This document shows, piece by piece, positions 1-6,635 of a stretch of DNA of 64,000 nucleotides. The notes under the pieces were generated by a model. That model searched no databases and was not told the origin of the DNA. It saw only the letters and a program-made list of their open reading frames with translations. The DNA lies in contig NZ_SMRU01000009.1 of assembly GCF_004354015.1 (NCBI RefSeq), positions 56,532 through 120,531 of the forward strand, in the 5' to 3' direction. Position 1 is the first letter of the stretch. Each line of letters opens with the position of its first letter. The stretch comes from Arthrobacter terricola (lineage in GTDB: Bacteria; Actinomycetota; Actinomycetes; Actinomycetales; Micrococcaceae). A program made the translations under genes and the position numbers.

Positions 1-329
1 TGGTCCCCGAGCTGGTCCCCGAGCTGGCCCCAGAGCTGGTCCCCGAGCTGGCCCCGGAGCTGGTCCCGGAGATGGTCCCCTTTCAATCCCTTGGCCATGG
101 TCTTGAGTGTCGATAGCGCGAAGATCCCGCCAAGCGGTGAGTCCATCCAGATGAATGCCGGGGCGGCGAGGTTGTTCGCCGTGTACAGCTCACGGACGGC
201 AGCCTCAGCGGTTGCCCGGTCGCATCGTTCGGTGGACAGCGCCTGCGCCATGCGTTCGGTGATGGTTTCTTGCAGCATCGCAAGATCCTCGGGCGTTAGT
301 TTGCCCTTATACGGTCCGTTGTAGCTCAT
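1..329 (-). CDS. Phage protein with C-terminal GDQL repeats (partial)
   Basis: The gene starts at an ATG (327-329) with AAAGGAA about 7 bases upstream and runs off the left edge without a stop, so the 3' end is missing. The N-terminus begins MSYNGPYKGKLTPEDL and includes a FIWMDSPLGG segment. The visible C-terminal part is a repeat of four-residue units (RDQL, RGQL, GDQL, WGQL, GDQL, GDQ) encoded by near-identical 12-bp DNA repeats. It resembles the DUF6745-like proteins of actinobacteria and their phages; function unknown. It overlaps the upstream gene by ATGA. Confidence 0.75.
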   Translation of the reverse strand, partial: MSYNGPYKGKLTPEDLAMLQETITERMAQALSTERCDRATAEAAVRELYTANNLAAPAFIWMDSPLGGIFALSTLKTMAKGLKGDHLRDQLRGQLGDQLWGQLGDQLGD

Positions 330-460
330 TTGGTGGTTCCTTTGCTGGTGAGGATTTGGTCGCGCAGATCAGCGGGGAGGTTGCGGAGTTTCGCAAGCAG
401 GGCCGGGGTGGTTTCCGGGTCAAGACCGTACGTGGCCGTGGACGGTTCGGTGCGGGTCAT
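326..460 (-). CDS. Small phage protein, 44 aa
   Basis: Short ORF starting MTRTEPSTATYGLDPETTP, with a Leu/Arg-rich second half. Both ends overlap neighbours through ATGA junctions, the pattern of the whole leftward operon, and that is the main support for it being real. No recognised domain or function. Confidence 0.6.
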   Translation of the reverse strand: MTRTEPSTATYGLDPETTPALLAKLRNLPADLRDQILTSKGTTK

Positions 461-597
461 GACTGGGCCTCATACTCGGCCCGGACCTGCGTGATCTCGA
501 AAAACGCCGACGCCAGAGTCTGGTTGCCCCGGTAGCAGTCGTCCAAAACCTCAGCGACCTTACCCATCGCCTCAACAGCGGCCTGTTCGCGGGTCAT
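457..597 (-). CDS. Small phage protein, 46 aa
   Basis: Begins MTREQAAVEAMGKVAEVLDD; acidic and probably helical. It is coupled by ATGA overlaps to the genes on both sides. No family recognised; called from operon position and tight packing. Confidence 0.6.
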   Translation of the reverse strand: MTREQAAVEAMGKVAEVLDDCYRGNQTLASAFFEITQVRAEYEAQS

Positions 598-770
598 TGC
601 AGATCCCCCGCAAGCTCATCGTCAATGCGTTCCATGTCAGAATCAGCCTTCGCGAAATCAGCAAGATCCCTCGCTGAAGGCGAGTAACCAGCCAGAACAG
701 CACGAGCCACACGCACCGCCGCCTGATTCCGGACAGTCCGGGCCTTCTCCCAGTCCGCGTGCGTGCTCAT
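594..770 (-). CDS. Small phage protein, 58 aa
   Basis: Begins MSTHADWEKARTVRNQAAV; charged, predicted helical, no Cys. It overlaps the flanking genes by ATGA. Function unknown. Confidence 0.6.
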   Translation of the reverse strand: MSTHADWEKARTVRNQAAVRVARAVLAGYSPSARDLADFAKADSDMERIDDELAGDLQ

Positions 771-898
771 GCCGCGGCCTTAGCCTGGGTCTGAAGCTCA
801 TGAGCGAGCTTCTGCGCCGGCCGGACGGATTCCCATTCCGCACCGTTACGGTCCATGCCAAGGACCAGATCAATCAGTTCAGAAAACTTAGATTCCAT
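767..898 (-). CDS. Small phage protein, 43 aa
   Basis: Begins MESKFSELIDLVLGMDRNG. A GGGG run sits about 5-8 bases before the ATG at 896-898. It is the first of a five-gene overlapping string running to the left edge, after a 334-bp non-coding gap. Function unknown. Confidence 0.6.
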   Translation of the reverse strand: MESKFSELIDLVLGMDRNGAEWESVRPAQKLAHELQTQAKAAA

Positions 899-1232
899 GA
901 CGTCCCCCTGAATTTGATGGTTGGTTTTTTGGTGTCCTGCGCGGCCAGCAGAAGCGTTGCTAACACGGGACAGAAAGGATTACCCCGCCAACGGATCTTC
1001 ACGCCGAGCTCCGCGGGTGGCTGTGTTGACTGGCCGCGCAGAAGATAAAACACGGGGGCTGCCGGGATTCGAACCCGGAAAACACCAGTAACTGCTCAGC
1101 CCTCCCGCCGCTCATGTAACAGCGGGCTATTCATTTGTGTGTCCCGGCTCCGTGGAGAACCCCGCCGGGGGAGGGCTCTGGGGACCCGAACGCGCGACTG
1201 GGGGAACACGCGAACGGGACTCTCCAGGTCTT
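899..1232 (-). other. Non-coding gap holding a tRNA-like element
   Basis: This 334-bp interval has no convincing ORF, although the rest of the prophage operon has almost no gaps. It holds the tRNA-like element at 1054-1105 and further GC-rich inverted repeats, such as a CCGCT/AGCGG hairpin near 1108-1125. It lies downstream of the repressible promoter at 1380-1408, so it is probably transcribed as an untranslated stretch. Confidence 0.5.
1054..1105 (-). other. tRNA-like element: acceptor stem plus T-arm only
   Basis: On the minus strand there is a canonical T-arm (stem CCGGG, loop TTCGAAT, stem CCCGG) followed directly by CAGCCCCC. Eighteen bases before the T-arm lies GAGGGCTG, which can pair with that end as an acceptor-like stem with one A/C mismatch. 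Between them is an 18-nt segment with a tiny CAG-TTA-CTG hairpin. I found no D-arm or anticodon arm. It could be a decayed phage tRNA, a tRNA 3' fragment, or a structured RNA; a functional tRNA is unlikely. Confidence 0.45.
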
Positions 1233-1373
1233 TTAGTCAGGGCATGATGGACCACTGTCAGGGTTGTGTTCGTCAGTGATGCGCATGGATTCGAAGCTGA
1301 GCCTGAGCATTGTCATCTGCTCTTCGCGCGCCCATTGGATGCTGGGATTCTCATCGGCTCCGTTTATCCCCAT
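1233..1373 (-). CDS. Small phage protein from a leaderless-type promoter, 46 aa
   Basis: ATG at 1371-1373, TAA at 1233. It begins MGINGADENPSIQWAREEQ. The ATG lies exactly 6 bases after a TAGAGT -10 box, so the transcript should start at or next to the initiation codon. The layout and first bases (ATGGG) match the cro-like gene at 12585. No domain recognised; its placement suggests a regulated product that starts a second leftward transcription unit. Confidence 0.55.
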   Translation of the reverse strand: MGINGADENPSIQWAREEQMTMLRLSFESMRITDEHNPDSGPSCPD

Positions 1374-1423
1374 ACAGAAACTCTAGTCTCCGAATGGGTA
1401 ATAAACAAGTACTTTCGGAGACT
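1374..1423 (-). promoter_or_regulatory. Leftward prophage promoter with embedded operator (site A)
   Basis: Minus-strand -35 TTGTTT (1403-1408) and -10 TAGAGT (1380-1385) are 17 bases apart. A perfect 10-bp inverted repeat AGTCTCCGAA/TTCGGAGACT (1385-1394 and 1414-1423) brackets the -35 region. The block aligns without gaps to the cro promoter at 12586-12635, so both probably answer to the same phage repressor. It overlaps the 3' end of the upstream gene. Confidence 0.65.
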
Positions 1424-1691
1424 CAATGAACTCCGTCAAAGCATCACGCACCCTCCGCGCCATATCGACCGTCAGGTGCGCCGAGGGAACGACCCCAGCA
1501 CTCTTGTAACTCTCCGCCGTTGCCTCGGTTACATCGCACGAGATCCACACGCAGGGTTCACTCGCCAGCGAGGACTCATGAACGCTGACGCGGTTGCCGT
1601 AGCGGTCGGTGAAGTCGGCAAAAATCCCAAAGCCGCGCCCGGTGTATCCCTCAGGCATCATCGCCGCCCATAGGGTCCGGCCAATTTCCAA
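1383..1691 (-). CDS. Hypothetical phage protein, 102 aa
   Basis: A TTG start directly follows the stop of the preceding gene (TGA then TTG); an internal ATG ten codons later is an alternative start. The protein reads MEIGRTLWAAMMPEG, with a beta-rich N-terminal half and a helical C-terminal half ending VYYPFGD. No motif recognised. Its last codons overlap promoter/operator site A. Confidence 0.6.
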   Translation of the reverse strand: MEIGRTLWAAMMPEGYTGRGFGIFADFTDRYGNRVSVHESSLASEPCVWISCDVTEATAESYKSAGVVPSAHLTVDMARRVRDALTEFIESPKVLVYYPFGD

Positions 1692-1874
1692 TCACAGCCC
1701 AACCCGCCTGTCTTCGTCTGCTTGTTCCATCGCCGAAATCGCGGCCTCTTCACGTTCCAGGTCCGCATCCACCCGGAAGCACGCGTCACAGTCCCCGCAG
1801 CCGGCGCACGCCATGTCCTCAGGCAAAAGCTCCTCATAACTGGCCGCCGCCCGGCCAAAGCCCGGAAAGCTCAC
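1692..1874 (-). CDS. Small Cys-cluster phage protein, 60 aa
   Basis: GTG start at 1872-1874, a few bases after a strong GGGGAGG, overlapping the previous stop as GTGA. The CAGCGDCDAC cluster near residue 23 is a likely metal-binding site, and an acidic helix follows. Function unknown; one of several Cys-rich small proteins in this operon. Confidence 0.65.
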   Translation of the reverse strand: MSFPGFGRAAASYEELLPEDMACAGCGDCDACFRVDADLEREEAAISAMEQADEDRRVGL

Positions 1875-2509
1875 GACAACCTCCCCTGGACTGACACCAA
1901 CCAGGCGAGCTTCCGCAGGTTATCCCCCCGCCACTCCGCCCCGCACTCAGCACACACCCCGTTCGAGATAGCACCATCCGGGCCGTACACCACCGACAAG
2001 GCAGGCTTCGTGAAGATATGCCCGTCCTCCTCCCGGTCCACCACGCGGGACACCTGACACTCAGGGCAAGCCCCGACGATCTCCCACCGCCGTGTCGGTA
2101 TGAGCAGCCCCTCAATCGCGTCACGCCACCCGCAAATGATCCGCTCCGCCTCCGTGAAGGCCTCAACAGAGGACCGGGCCGCCATAGCCCACGCCCTCAG
2201 TTCTGTGGCGACCTTGCCCCGCCCCTGGCCCTTGTGGACGGCATGCAGCAGCCACCAATGATGGGACGTTACCGGCACAATCCCGTCACTGCCGTAGTAC
2301 AAGTCATAAGCCTCGGCGGCCAGCGGGATCGGCGTCCCGCCAGCACCCTTCACGGTCGGTTGCATGGCCGAGTTCGCGATGGCCATCTTCAACTGCACCA
2401 GCAGAGGGAGGGCCGTCACCCAGTGCGTGCCGCCGTCCTCGTCCTCGATCCGGTGCTTCGACAACCGGGTCAGCAATCCAACAGCCATGTCCAGATTCAG
2501 CGTTTCCAT
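1871..2509 (-). CDS. Phage protein with C-terminal zinc ribbon, 212 aa
   Basis: The start is the ATG at 2507-2509 (METLNLDMAVGLL), preceded by GGGAGGG and sharing one base with the upstream TGA; the longer frame has no ribosome site. A helical body is followed by paired CPEC and CAEC knuckles about 45 residues apart, consistent with a treble-clef or zinc-ribbon fold. Similar proteins occur in actinophages without assigned function. Possibly nucleic-acid binding. Confidence 0.65.
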   Translation of the reverse strand: METLNLDMAVGLLTRLSKHRIEDEDGGTHWVTALPLLVQLKMAIANSAMQPTVKGAGGTPIPLAAEAYDLYYGSDGIVPVTSHHWWLLHAVHKGQGRGKVATELRAWAMAARSSVEAFTEAERIICGWRDAIEGLLIPTRRWEIVGACPECQVSRVVDREEDGHIFTKPALSVVYGPDGAISNGVCAECGAEWRGDNLRKLAWLVSVQGRLS

Positions 2510-2919
2510 CAGACCCTCCCCATCAGTGCGTCCGCAGCAGCCCATTCACGGTCCAGCTTCCGCCGCTCCGTCATCGTCAGCAGCACCGCCCGCTCATACA
2601 CGGCGACGACACGGGCCGTGGGTGCGCGGTAGGACTCCATGGAATCTTCCGTGGACCTCACAACCTCCCCGACAGGCTCCACCCGGTACAAATCCCCGCG
2701 GCCATACATGCTGGCGTGGAACTTCGCGTACAGCCGGTTCGGGGTGAAGTACACCGAAGCCCACCGTGACGGGCCATCCATGCCCATGTGCGCTTCACCC
2801 TTGGCCCGGGCCTCACACCACGGGCACCCGTCGTGCTGCCTCCGAGAGTGCCCCGGTTCCAGGACGTCCCCGACCATCAGCCCGTCCACGCCGCCGTGGT
2901 AGAAGATCAGCGTTCCCAT
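2509..2919 (-). CDS. Arr-like ADP-ribosyltransferase-fold phage protein
   Basis: This 136-residue protein has the landmarks of rifampin ADP-ribosyltransferase (Arr) and relatives: YHGG (His8) followed by GLMVGDVLEPG, then VYFT (Tyr57), GDLYRVEPVG (75-84), an acidic STED (89-92) and a C-terminal ARVVAVYERAVLLT strand. A CPWC knuckle with nearby His residues (29-44) is inserted after the first motif. By analogy it could move ADP-ribose from NAD+ to a protein or small molecule. The family call is by motif only; the target is unknown. Confidence 0.5.
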   Translation of the reverse strand: MGTLIFYHGGVDGLMVGDVLEPGHSRRQHDGCPWCEARAKGEAHMGMDGPSRWASVYFTPNRLYAKFHASMYGRGDLYRVEPVGEVVRSTEDSMESYRAPTARVVAVYERAVLLTMTERRKLDREWAAADALMGRV

Positions 2920-3143
2920 GGCTTAGCTCCCATCCCCGTCCAGCCGTTAGCGGCCCTCGTCTTCGCCTGACGGTCCGCGCGGGCCAAACGCTCCAACTCC
3001 TGCCGGATGCGCTCCGCGTCCGCGTCAGCCACCTTCTGCGCCCGATGACAGCCACGATTCCGGTGCTTCGAACACGTGCCGAACGGCGTCCAGCAACACT
3101 TACGCGAGCAGGGAGAACCTGACTTAGCCGGCGCGTTCTCCAT
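2907..3143 (-). CDS. Cys-rich phage protein, 78 aa
   Basis: ATG at 3141-3143 overlaps the upstream TGA (TGATG). The segment CSRKCCWTPFGTCSKHRNRGCH near the N-terminus offers five Cys and two His for zinc. A charged helix (AERIRQELERLARADRQ) follows. It overlaps the next gene by 13 bases. Function unknown. Confidence 0.65.
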   Translation of the reverse strand: MENAPAKSGSPCSRKCCWTPFGTCSKHRNRGCHRAQKVADADAERIRQELERLARADRQAKTRAANGWTGMGAKPWER

Positions 3144-3520
3144 CACTGCTCCTGTTCCGGGCGGTGGCCGGCGAGGATCGCCGCGAAATCCGCGAGGCTC
3201 ATGTAAACGATCTGATCTTGCGGCTTGCCCTTGCCGTGGCGTTTCGCAATCACAACCCCGGCCAATGCGTCGAGGTTCCCGCGCTCCACCTCAGCTTCGG
3301 CAAGCGCCGCTCCGACGTTCAGGCGTGCCAGGTTCTTGCATTCGACGGCGATGCGCTGCCCGTGGATCTTCACGCCCCGGATATCGCCCTTGTCTTTGTT
3401 CCCGGTCTTTACTTGACGGTCAATGCCGTCGTCGTCCAGCGCCTCGGCAAGGTAGTCGGCTGTGGCCCGCTCAAAGGACGAACCCTTCTGCCGGTGGTAG
3501 GCCGTCATGACTGATGCCAT
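3143..3520 (-). CDS. Phage PD-(D/E)XK Holliday-junction-resolvase-like nuclease
   Basis: 125 residues. The pattern FER near residue 16, GDIRG (Asp46) and AVECKN (Glu60-x-Lys62), ending in a VIAKRHGKG strand, is that of archaeal Hjc and phage PD-(D/E)XK resolvases. It would cut branched recombination or replication intermediates with Mg2+. Position in an early operon with an exonuclease and annealing protein supports this. Metal-site residues are intact. Confidence 0.75.
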   Translation of the reverse strand: MASVMTAYHRQKGSSFERATADYLAEALDDDGIDRQVKTGNKDKGDIRGVKIHGQRIAVECKNLARLNVGAALAEAEVERGNLDALAGVVIAKRHGKGKPQDQIVYMSLADFAAILAGHRPEQEQ

Positions 3521-3768
3521 TTCAGGGAGATCCCGCGACCGTACGGGCCGGGACGGAACTCAGCATCCAGCTCATGGCCGGTGCTATCCGACTTGCGCTC
3601 CGTGGAGGCCACGTTCCCGCCGGCGGGGCGGAACCCGTCATCCACGGGTTTCATCTCATGCCGGTGACTGCCACGCCACGCCTCAACAGCGGTCTGCGCG
3701 TACTCTGCGTCCTTGCTGATCCACGTGAACTGCGCACCACACGAACAAGTTTCTGATACTTGGGCCAT
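3505..3768 (-). CDS. Small phage protein with Cys pair, 87 aa
   Basis: The ATG at 3766-3768 shares a base with the previous stop; GAGG lies 9 bases upstream. It reads MAQVSETCSCGAQFTW, with later SHRHEM, suggesting a CxC...HxH metal site. The C-terminal half is polar and probably disordered. It overlaps the resolvase gene by 16 bases. Function unknown. Confidence 0.6.
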   Translation of the reverse strand: MAQVSETCSCGAQFTWISKDAEYAQTAVEAWRGSHRHEMKPVDDGFRPAGGNVASTERKSDSTGHELDAEFRPGPYGRGISLKWHQS

Positions 3769-3890
3769 CAGCACGTCACCTCAATCGTTTCCTCGACGCA
3801 ATCCGCGCACACCAGATCCGGGTCATGCCCGCACTCGGTTCGTTCGACGGTTTCTGATCCAGGCATTGAAGCCTCCTTTTCTTGAGTCAT
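3768..3890 (-). CDS. Cys-rich mini-protein, 40 aa
   Basis: Start taken at 3890 because it makes an ATGA overlap with the upstream stop and has GGAAGG nearby. An internal ATG at 3864-3866 has an even better AAAAGGAGG 6 bases before it and would give 32 residues. Both forms hold CGHDPDLVCADC, a likely zinc knuckle. Function unknown. Confidence 0.55.
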   Translation of the reverse strand: MTQEKEASMPGSETVERTECGHDPDLVCADCVEETIEVTC

Positions 3891-4207
3891 GCCGCATCCT
3901 TCCCGAAGTCCGGAGCGCCCCCGGGCCGCGGCTTCTGAGTGCGATCGATGTTCAGCGCGAAACCTTCACGGGTCACATGCGGGTAGCCGTAGTTTTCCCG
4001 GCATGATTTGCAGTAGTCGTAGTACCAGGACTCGTTTTCGTCTTTCGGGTTCCGGCATGCACCGCCGCCGTCCCAGCCTTTCCCGCCACACCATCCACAG
4101 CGGCCCATCGCGGCCCACACGCATGTGTAGACCGTGAACGGCGGGGTTGGCGCCGGCTCGTCCAGTTCAGCGAAAATGTCACCCTGCCCGGGGATCTCAT
4201 CGCTCAT
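3887..4207 (-). CDS. Phage zinc-finger-like protein, 106 aa
   Basis: Start at ATG 4205-4207 (MSDEIPGQGDIFAEL) by ATGA overlap. The frame stays open upstream but has no plausible start there. It holds CGWCGGKGWDGGGAC and YCKSC, four to five Cys in a zinc-ribbon spacing. No catalytic motif seen. Confidence 0.6.
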   Translation of the reverse strand: MSDEIPGQGDIFAELDEPAPTPPFTVYTCVWAAMGRCGWCGGKGWDGGGACRNPKDENESWYYDYCKSCRENYGYPHVTREGFALNIDRTQKPRPGGAPDFGKDAA

Positions 4208-4635
4208 TCCCCAGATGTCCTTTCCATAAAAGTTCCTTGATTGAATTCCGCCGAATCGAACGCTGAATCGGTCGGTTCCCGCTTCACCGGGACGCAGCCG
4301 CCGCAAAAGAAAGAGCGGCCACGCTTGGTCATGGTCTCCACCGCGAATTTCCGCAAACACTCCACACACAGCCGCTCACCAGACAAGCCAGCCGTCTCCG
4401 GATTCCCCCAAAACTCCGGCCACAGAATCGCCGGCGGCAGCTTCGCTTTTGGGTCATTCATGGCCTTCTCTGCTGCTGACGTCACTTCCCCGAGTGAAGC
4501 GCCCCTGTTCGCTGCGATGCCAAGCTGAGCCTTGATGGCCTGGGGGTGCCAGTTGGGGCGGCGGCGGCGAATGATGTTGATCAGGTCGTCGGCGTCGGCT
4601 TCGTCAAATTTGAGCGGCATTTGGGAGTCGGGCAT
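4204..4635 (-). CDS. Phage protein with zinc ribbon, 143 aa
   Basis: ATG at 4633-4635 follows GGAGG within the end of the preceding gene. The N-terminal half is helical (DEADADDLINIIRRRRPNW). CVEC and CGGC knuckles lie in the C-terminal third. It directly follows the initiator and helicase-loader genes, so a replication accessory role is possible but not shown. Confidence 0.6.
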   Translation of the reverse strand: MPDSQMPLKFDEADADDLINIIRRRRPNWHPQAIKAQLGIAANRGASLGEVTSAAEKAMNDPKAKLPPAILWPEFWGNPETAGLSGERLCVECLRKFAVETMTKRGRSFFCGGCVPVKREPTDSAFDSAEFNQGTFMERTSGE

Positions 4636-4636
4636 T

Positions 4637-4972
4637 TCATTGGTCCTCCGGAATCTTGCCGAAGCTTGCAATAGCGTCCCGGAACCACTCAGGCATCTTC
4701 GTGCGCGGTGCCGGCTTAGGCGGGTCCAAAGCCCTCAACCGATTCACCTCTAGTGCGTGTAGCTCGCGCGCCTTGCGGAGGTTCGAGATGATGTGCGCCG
4801 GAACGAGATAGTCCGACGACGTCCGGCGATGGATCGTCAGGGCCGCCATGGCGATGTCATAAGGAACATGCCCGATGACCTCGTGCCATGCCTCGACGGT
4901 TTCACGGTCAATCTTGCGATTGTCGATAAGGGCAGCCTTGGCGAGGATCTTCGCCGTTTCACTTTTCTCCAT
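4637..4972 (-). CDS. Phage helicase-loader-like protein, 111 aa
   Basis: Start at ATG 4970-4972 with GAGG 6 bases upstream, overlapping the initiator gene by 14 bases. The helical protein reads MEKSETAKILAKAALIDN and has an ETVEAWHEVIG...YDIAMAALTIHRR...YLVPAHII pattern typical of small actinophage proteins annotated as helicase loaders. It would help place the host DnaB helicase at the phage origin. The assignment rests on motif recall and the adjacent initiator. Confidence 0.55.
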   Translation of the reverse strand: MEKSETAKILAKAALIDNRKIDRETVEAWHEVIGHVPYDIAMAALTIHRRTSSDYLVPAHIISNLRKARELHALEVNRLRALDPPKPAPRTKMPEWFRDAIASFGKIPEDQ

Positions 4973-5804
4973 TGCGTTCTTCCTCTGCGTACTGTGCGGC
5001 GAGCTCAAGCCCGGCTATGGCCCGCTCCGTTCCGGTGGCTTGACGTGTTCTGATTGCTTGGCCTCCCCCGTTGGCTTCGCGCTGGGCTTCGAATATGAAT
5101 CCGGGTAATGCTCCTGGCCCCAATGCTTTTGCGTACCAAAGTTCAATGCCGCGGCGGATATGAGCTTCGGATATTCCGTCTTGAAGAGCGACCGTGACAT
5201 GAGCCGTTAGGTCTTGGCGTGTTTTCGAAGGGAGAGTTTCCGGGATGCGGTCGTTGAATTGGTTCACGATCTTCGCTCCGGTTTGAACGGTGGTTCGTCG
5301 TGAAACTTCAACTTCGCGCTCTGCAACGTAGTTACGTAACGGAACCACAGCGGCCTGTTCCCCTGTTCCCCTGTTCCCCTGTTCCCCTGTTACAGGCGCG
5401 AGGGTTTCGGGAGATATCGCGACACTCTCGCGAATTTCAGAGTCTTTGTACTCCAAAGTCCCGTCAGGACGCGGATTTCTGCCCTTCCCCGGCTTGTCGA
5501 TGCGCTGAGCTGACTCCCAGAACGAAACGAAGAGCAGGCGCTCTCCTTTGGTCTCATATCGGTGCACCAAACCGGCCCGGTGAAGCTCGGAAATCGCTTC
5601 GGACACCCTCGCGACAGTCTCGCGAGGGTTGGAGAACATGTCGCGAGGGAACACATCAGAGACAATCAATTCGATGTCATCCACGCCCACTCCGTTATCA
5701 TCGACATAGGATTCAAGGCCTTTCAAAACCAGCCTTGCGTCCCATGAAACGGAGGCAATTCTTTTTGATTTCCAGAATTCCGGTTTAGTCCCACGGATTC
5801 TCAC
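4959..5804 (-). CDS. Phage replication initiator, winged-helix type, 281 aa
   Basis: The N-terminus MRIRGTKPEFWKS...YVDDNGVG...RAGLVHRYE is the winged-helix domain of actinophage replication initiators with DnaD-like architecture. The middle (about 140-155) is low-complexity, encoded by an 8-bp tandem repeat, and the C-terminal part is helical. GTG start at 5804 with GGAAAGGAAA upstream. It probably binds the phage origin and hands over to the following loader. Repeats inside the gene could be that origin, as in lambda O. Confidence 0.7.
   Translation of the reverse strand: MRIRGTKPEFWKSKRIASVSWDARLVLKGLESYVDDNGVGVDDIELIVSDVFPRDMFSNPRETVARVSEAISELHRAGLVHRYETKGERLLFVSFWESAQRIDKPGKGRNPRPDGTLEYKDSEIRESVAISPETLAPVTGEQGNRGTGEQAAVVPLRNYVAEREVEVSRRTTVQTGAKIVNQFNDRIPETLPSKTRQDLTAHVTVALQDGISEAHIRRGIELWYAKALGPGALPGFIFEAQREANGGGQAIRTRQATGTERAIAGLELAAQYAEEERNGEK
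5356..5391. repeat. 8-bp tandem repeat inside the initiator gene
   Basis: TGTTCCCC occurs four times in perfect tandem, followed by a fifth TGTT. The period is not a multiple of three, so the encoded peptide cycles through reading frames (GEQGNRGTGEQ). It sits in the middle of the replication initiator, a place where lambdoid phages carry origin iterons. Confidence 0.85.
5417..5646. repeat. Duplicated TCGCGA palindromes, candidate phage origin
   Basis: A 17-bp unit TCGCGACANTCTCGCGA, itself an inverted repeat, occurs at 5417-5433 and 5609-5625, differing only at the central base. Another TCGCGA lies at 5641-5646. With the nearby 8-bp repeats these make a plausible initiator-binding array within the initiator gene. 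Origin function is inference. Confidence 0.45.
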
Positions 5805-6013
5805 ACGCGCTTTCCTTTCCGTGGTCCGTAGGCCTCCCGTGTTGCGGCGAGGAGCCTGGCATGGCCGTCGCTATGCGGGGTTGGCATCTTGGGGTGTTTG
5901 AGTTCCTCAATCGTTCTGAGGGCAACCGCCAATTTGCGTTCCGCCTCGGTCAACTGCTGGGCGATGGTTAGGTCACCGGAGTACTCGTACGTGCGCGTAT
6001 TGAGATCGGTCAT
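5801..6013 (-). CDS. Small phage protein, 70 aa
   Basis: ATG at 6011-6013 shares a base with the upstream stop, and the end overlaps the initiator start (GTGA). It reads MTDLNTRTYEYSGDLTIAQQL with a central helix. No domain recognised. Confidence 0.6.
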   Translation of the reverse strand: MTDLNTRTYEYSGDLTIAQQLTEAERKLAVALRTIEELKHPKMPTPHSDGHARLLAATREAYGPRKGKRV

Positions 6014-6345
6014 CACGCCACCGTCCTTCCGTACGAATCATTGAGAAAGAACCAGCTGTTTGACGCCCGGTCGTAGACGGGCCTGACAAGCAGGTAATCG
6101 GCCTCCCAGCGCTGCAACTTCCACCCCATAGCCCGTGCTTCGTCCGCGGCGGGTCCTGAGGATTCGAGAAGGCCGTTCTGAATTGAACAGAAAGTGATGA
6201 CGTTCGACGGCATGTTCAGGAGCTTGGAGCCACCCATGCCGCGCCCCACGCGATGTTGCGGGACGAGCCCTTCAGTGGTGCCGCAGTGGTAGCAGCGGGC
6301 CCCGTCGCGGTCCAGGTACTTGCTGAACTCTTTCGCGGTCATCAT
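6013..6345 (-). CDS. Phage HNH-like protein, 110 aa
   Basis: It has CYHCG (18-22), LVPQHRVGRGMGGSK (27-41) and a later CSIQNGLLES (53-62), the scaffold of the HNH-like proteins common in actinophages. The usual His-His pair of the nuclease motif is reduced to a single His31, so cleavage activity is uncertain. ATG at 6345 gives an ATGA overlap; 6342 gives TGATG. Confidence 0.65.
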   Translation of the reverse strand: MMTAKEFSKYLDRDGARCYHCGTTEGLVPQHRVGRGMGGSKLLNMPSNVITFCSIQNGLLESSGPAADEARAMGWKLQRWEADYLLVRPVYDRASNSWFFLNDSYGRTVA

Positions 6346-6635
6346 GATGATTCACTGACCCGCCAGCCCTCGGCGGGGACCCTGCGGCGCCGGCGGGCGG
6401 TCAAGAACGCACCCAGACCGGAGATGGTGTTATGGAGCCGGACATTATCCCGGGCCACTTGGACCGGTGTCCGGGATTCCTGCATGCGCGGCTTCCCATC
6501 CTTGTCGGACTTTGCGCAAGACAGGCACCGCCCATCGGCATGCTGCGTCCTCAGGACACCGGCAATGTACTGCCTGTCCGCCTTCTTGCTGCGCGGCTGT
6601 GTCTGGCGTCCGCAGCCGGGGCATGTCCTCAGCAT
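6342..6635 (-). CDS. Phage zinc-ribbon protein, 97 aa
   Basis: Start at ATG 6633-6635 (MLRTCPGCGRQTQPRSKK), inside the last codons of the upstream gene; a longer frame is open but would overlap it heavily. CPGC and CLSC form a likely zinc ribbon. The C-terminus is Arg-rich (ARRRRRVPAE), suggesting nucleic-acid contact. Confidence 0.55.
   Translation of the reverse strand: MLRTCPGCGRQTQPRSKKADRQYIAGVLRTQHADGRCLSCAKSDKDGKPRMQESRTPVQVARDNVRLHNTISGLGAFLTARRRRRVPAEGWRVSESS

Noticed and set aside
5356..5391. Possible CRISPR-like repeat
   Set aside because: The unit is 8 bp in direct tandem without spacers, inside a coding sequence.
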